Assembly: GCF_040802235.1 (NCBI RefSeq)
Contig: NC_133156.1
Location: forward strand, 116,404,173 to 116,468,172
Origin: Manis javanica
Taxonomy: Eukaryota > Chordata > Mammalia > Pholidota > Manidae
Length of the DNA: 64,000 bases
Direction of reading: 5' to 3'
Position numbers and translations under genes: made by a program. Under the pieces are notes generated by a model. The model searched no databases and was not told where the DNA came from. It saw only the letters and a program-made list of their open reading frames with translations. Positions 60,471 to 64,000 of the stretch are shown here, one piece after another. The first letter of the stretch is position 1, and each line of letters opens with the position of its first letter.

Positions 60471-62063
60471 TCACCAAATAACAGCTTCTAATATGCAAGA
60501 ACAACTCCTCCCTCTTCTAGAAGCCAGCCTTGACCAACTATTGCTGAAACTAGCTGAAGTTTAGTTGCCTTGGCTAAAGTCCTAGGAAACATTTAGCCCA
60601 CCTCCCCCAAGCCAGATACTCTTAAGAGCTTTCCCACACGCAAGGCCGTTTCAAGTGAACTGCTAACATTAATGATGTCCTGGCTGATTTTCTTCCACCA
60701 ATTGTACTGCAAAAATAAAGGGAGGAAAGCTGGAGTTGATGGAGTAAAAGAACTACAATAAGAGAAATAGATAATATAATAAGAGAAAGTACACAGTTCT
60801 GTCTAAAATAGATAAATCAAAGGGCTGCCACATAAGAGAATTATTTGGAAATATGGAGGTAGGTGATCAAACAGTTGAGAGGGAAGAATGATTGTATCCA
60901 AGGAGGGGGGGCTGTTGTTTTTGCTGGAATCTTTTAATATGTTCTAAATCATAAAATTAGATGTATGCATTATTTTGATAACATTAAACAGTTTTTTAAA
61001 AGTGAAACTTACAATTTAAAGTAAATACTTGCCATTACATAATCAGGTGTGTCTACAAATTATCCCAATGAAAAGATCTCAACAAATGGAGATGCAGAAC
61101 GCTTTCTTGGTGGCTTACGGATTTGGGAAGGTCTAGCGAGCAGCTAGTTGGGCAGACCTGGAAATGGGAAGGCTGCCTCCGCCCACACTTCTGTAATAAG
61201 AGGCAATGAACAAAAACATTCAGCCTCCACTCAGGCCTCCCAAAGACTAAGTCAGAGGATGTTGCTAAATGGCATACCTGGGGGTTTCTGGGAAAGCATC
61301 TTCTCTGTTCTCCATGGAAGATGAAAAGCAGAATTCTGTTCAGCTTGTTCTTCCACTTGATTTTTGTTCTTTTTTTTCTATGCAACTTTCCTTACATTTG
61401 ACATTTTCTCTTTTACTCCCTTCCCCTTAATCTGTGAGGTTTCTCCTCCCTTAAGTTTTTTTTCCTACAGCTTTATTTTTCTTTCTAATCTTAAATTCTT
61501 CCTGCCATCCCTACCCTATATCTTCTCATCTCAGTTTTCTCTAAGTCTTGGCTGATACTCATGCACTTTTGTCTCCTAATTTTCCAAGTAGTTAGCTGAA
61601 ACGACTAGTCTTTTGAATGCAAATTGTCCATCTGTACAACTGTTTAATATTCCTCAGGATGCTATATAATAATGGCAGAATTATCTTTTAAATTCTTGGG
61701 AGAAAGTAATTTAAGAACTGTGATCTGCTGAATTCAAATTGTAGACTATTGTCTTCATGAGTAATTTGAATATTTTCTTCTCTTGAAACTTAGAACTTCA
61801 GTTCTAGAGAACTTTTTCTAGAATGACAATAGGAAATGACAACAATAGAATGAAACTAATCTTATAAAGTTTGTCCTTTCAACAACTGACAGAAAAATCA
61901 GCCAATAAATTAAGGCTCTTTAGTCCTTAGAGAAATAGTATGATAATATTCAAAGAATGAAGTTGAATTTCACATTTTATTTTAATCTTAAAGTTTCTCA
62001 AAATGGAACTATATATTTGGCTGAAAACAGTAACCTACTAATACAAAAACCTTTTCTTCTTTT
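60471..62063. other. Unassigned sequence between two L1s
   Basis: No gene or named repeat. Pyrimidine-rich at 61370-61570. The frames at 61053-61385 and 61364-61555 are domain-free. Confidence 0.4.
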
Positions 62064-62079
62064 AAAACTGGGGATTTCA

Positions 62080-63392
62080 TAAGAACAAACCCATAGATCA
62101 ATGAACAAAATAGAGTCCAGATATAAACCCACACATACATGGTAAATTAATATATGATAAAGGAGCCATGAATATACAATGGAGGAGAAGACAGCCTCTT
62201 CAATAACTGGTATTGGGAAAACTGGACAATTGCATCTAAGAGAATGAAACTGGATTACTGTCTTAACTCCTTACACAAAAGTAAACTCGAAAAGGATCAA
62301 AGACCTAAATGTAAGTCATGAAACCATAAAACTCTTAGAAGAAAACATAGGCAAAACTCTCTTGAATATAAACATAAGCAACTTTTTCCTGAACACATCT
62401 ACTTGGGCAAGGGAAACAAAAGCAAAAATGAACAAATGGGACTACATCAAACTAAAAATGTTCTGTACAGCAAAGGACACCATCAGTAGAACAAAAAGGC
62501 ACCCTACAGTATGGAAGAATATGCTTGTAAATGACATATCTGATAAGGGGTTAACATCCAAATATATAAAGAACTCACATGCCTCAATACCCAAAAAATA
62601 AATAACCCGATTAAAAAATGGGCAGAGGATCTGGACAGACACTTCTCCAAAGAAGAAATTCAGATGGCCAACAGGCACATGGAAAGAGGCTCCACATTGC
62701 TAATCATCAGGGAAATGCAAATTAAAACCACAATGAGATATCACCTTACACCAGTTAGGATAGCCACTATCCAAATGAAAAGACATAGCAAATGCTGGCG
62801 AGGATGCGGAGGAAAGGGAACTCTCCTACACTGTTGGTGGGAATGTAAATTGGTGCAACCATTATGGAAAGCAATATGGAGATTCCTCAAAAACCTAAAA
62901 ATAGAAAAATCCATTTGACCCAGTAATTCCACTCCTAGGAATTTACCTGAAGAAAACAAGATCCCTAATTTGAAAAGACATATGCACCTTTATGTTTATT
63001 ACTGCATTATTTATAATAGCCAAGATATGGAAGCAACCTAAGTGTCCATCAATAGATGAATGGAAGATATGGTACATATACACCATGGAATATTATTCAG
63101 CCATAAAAAGAAAAGCAATCCCCCCATTTTCTACAACATGGATGGAACTATAGGGTATTATGCTTAGTGAAATAAACCAGGTAAAGACAGACACATACCA
63201 AATTATTAGACTTATTTGTGGAGTAGAAAAACAAAGCTGAACGAAGCAACAAATTAGCAGTAGGCTCATAGACACCAAGAAGAGACTAGTGGTTACCAAG
63301 GCAGAGGAGTTGGGGGAGTAGTCAATGTTGAACCACAGTGTTGAGTATTTGAAACTAACATAAGATTGTATATCAATGATACTTTAATAAAA
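62080..63392 (+). mobile_element. 5'-truncated L1 with an imperfect target duplication
   Basis: It begins in the ORF2 C-terminal region (AACAAACCCATAGATCAATG) and contains open pieces at 62362-62601 and 62664-62918 ([36 protein letters not shown]). It ends with a short 3' UTR and A-tail at 63388-63396. Flanks read AAAACTGGGGATTTCA (62064-62079) and AAAACCTGGGGCTTTCA (63393-63409), an old, diverged target-site duplication. The 3' UTR lacks the long G-rich tract of the L1 at 60179, which suggests a different or older subfamily. Confidence 0.88.
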
Positions 63393-63409
63393 AAAACCTG
63401 GGGCTTTCA

Positions 63410-64000
63410 AATTTTTCAATCATATGCTATCAATGTAAAAAATTGATTTATAGGACTCATTGTTCAGGAATTGTGAATGTGTAAAGAATTATGGTTCTTT
63501 AAAGACACCAACATTTGCCTGGTATCATGGCTCCCCTCAAATTAATCCACCTTAATTGAAAACCTACGGCTATGGCCTGTCTGTTGCTACTACTGGGAAT
63601 CTTAGCTTTCATACAAACCTGCCTTTATTTTAAATGCAGTTTATTTATTTAAAAAAAGCACACACCTCAAACTAAATATCCAGTCCATATTTCTTTCCTA
63701 ACACAGGAGGCCTCTCTGAAGGTTTTTGTAGGATTACCACTTAATAGCAGCCAAGCCCAAAATAAACCCATGAGGGCTTTGCTAGGCAAATTCAATAGCA
63801 CAAAAAATACCAGTCCATGAGAGTTGGACTTAGCTTTTTCCCCCATTAGCCTCTTTTTGGAAACTGCTCCCCACCACCACCATTCCTTCATCTCCTAATT
63901 AGAAAGCTAATTAGGATCCCAAATTTAAATGCAAAATGGGAAGAGAGATCTGGTGCCCGGCCAGGATTCCTTTAACATAAATACTCTCCTTTCTCCTCTT
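63410..64000. other. Unassigned sequence at the window end
   Basis: No gene or named repeat recognised. The 74-codon minus frame 63667-63891 has no recognisable domain. Confidence 0.35.

Noticed and set aside
1..64000. CRISPR arrays, operons, tRNA, rRNA, snRNA or prokaryotic elements
   Set aside because: No regular short repeats with spacers and no recognisable structural RNA gene were seen. Introns, L1, L2 and MIR make this mammalian DNA.

Overview
The window is nuclear DNA from a placental mammal. It holds one recognisable cellular gene, read on the minus strand: NIM1K, an AMPK-related Ser/Thr kinase. Its three coding exons lie at 4366-5115, 7175-7443 and 19546-19837. They splice in frame to an uninterrupted 436-residue kinase with canonical AG/GT junctions and all catalytic motifs. 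Downstream of its stop (window positions 1-4240) lie a decayed ERV-L provirus with a solo LTR inside it, and unique sequence. Upstream of the coding start (20006-64000) I see no other gene. This part is probably the long first intron or 5' flank of NIM1K and is mostly transposon-derived.

The organism is suggested by its repeats. There are ancient mammal-wide repeats (L2, MIR, MER5A-like, MLT1-type MaLR LTR, Tigger-type MITEs) and several younger L1 copies. I see no Alu, B1/B2, carnivore tRNA-Lys SINE, ruminant BovB or other young SINE in 64 kb. The L1 5' and 3' ends, and an env-bearing ERV retrocopy at 55682-57382, resemble repeats I recall from pangolins (Manis). That assignment comes from memory, not from a search.

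Layout. 1-4240: ERV-L relic, with an LTR inserted in its dUTPase part at 2245-2546, then unique sequence. 4240-20005: NIM1K exons and introns; the 12.1-kb intron holds L2, MIR and L1 fossils and a CpG-rich patch at 9040-9420. 20006-38640: a 5'-truncated minus-strand L1 (21449-23660), a 93-bp L1 tail insertion with a clear target-site duplication (29255-29347), and old L1/L2/MIR/MER5. 38640-41400: an old L1 whose 3' UTR is interrupted by about 400 bp that occurs again, inverted and about 96% identical, 0.8 kb further on. 41400-52470: L2, Tigger MITEs, an old L1 and an MLT1-type LTR. 52471-60470: a full-length but inactivated L1, split in ORF2 by the ERV retrocopy. 62080-63392: another 5'-truncated L1.

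The most notable items are the inverted ~400-bp duplication with twin 111-codon reading frames, and the L1-mobilised retroviral env-TM retrocopy with a double poly(A) tail. I found no operon-like or otherwise clearly new gene system.
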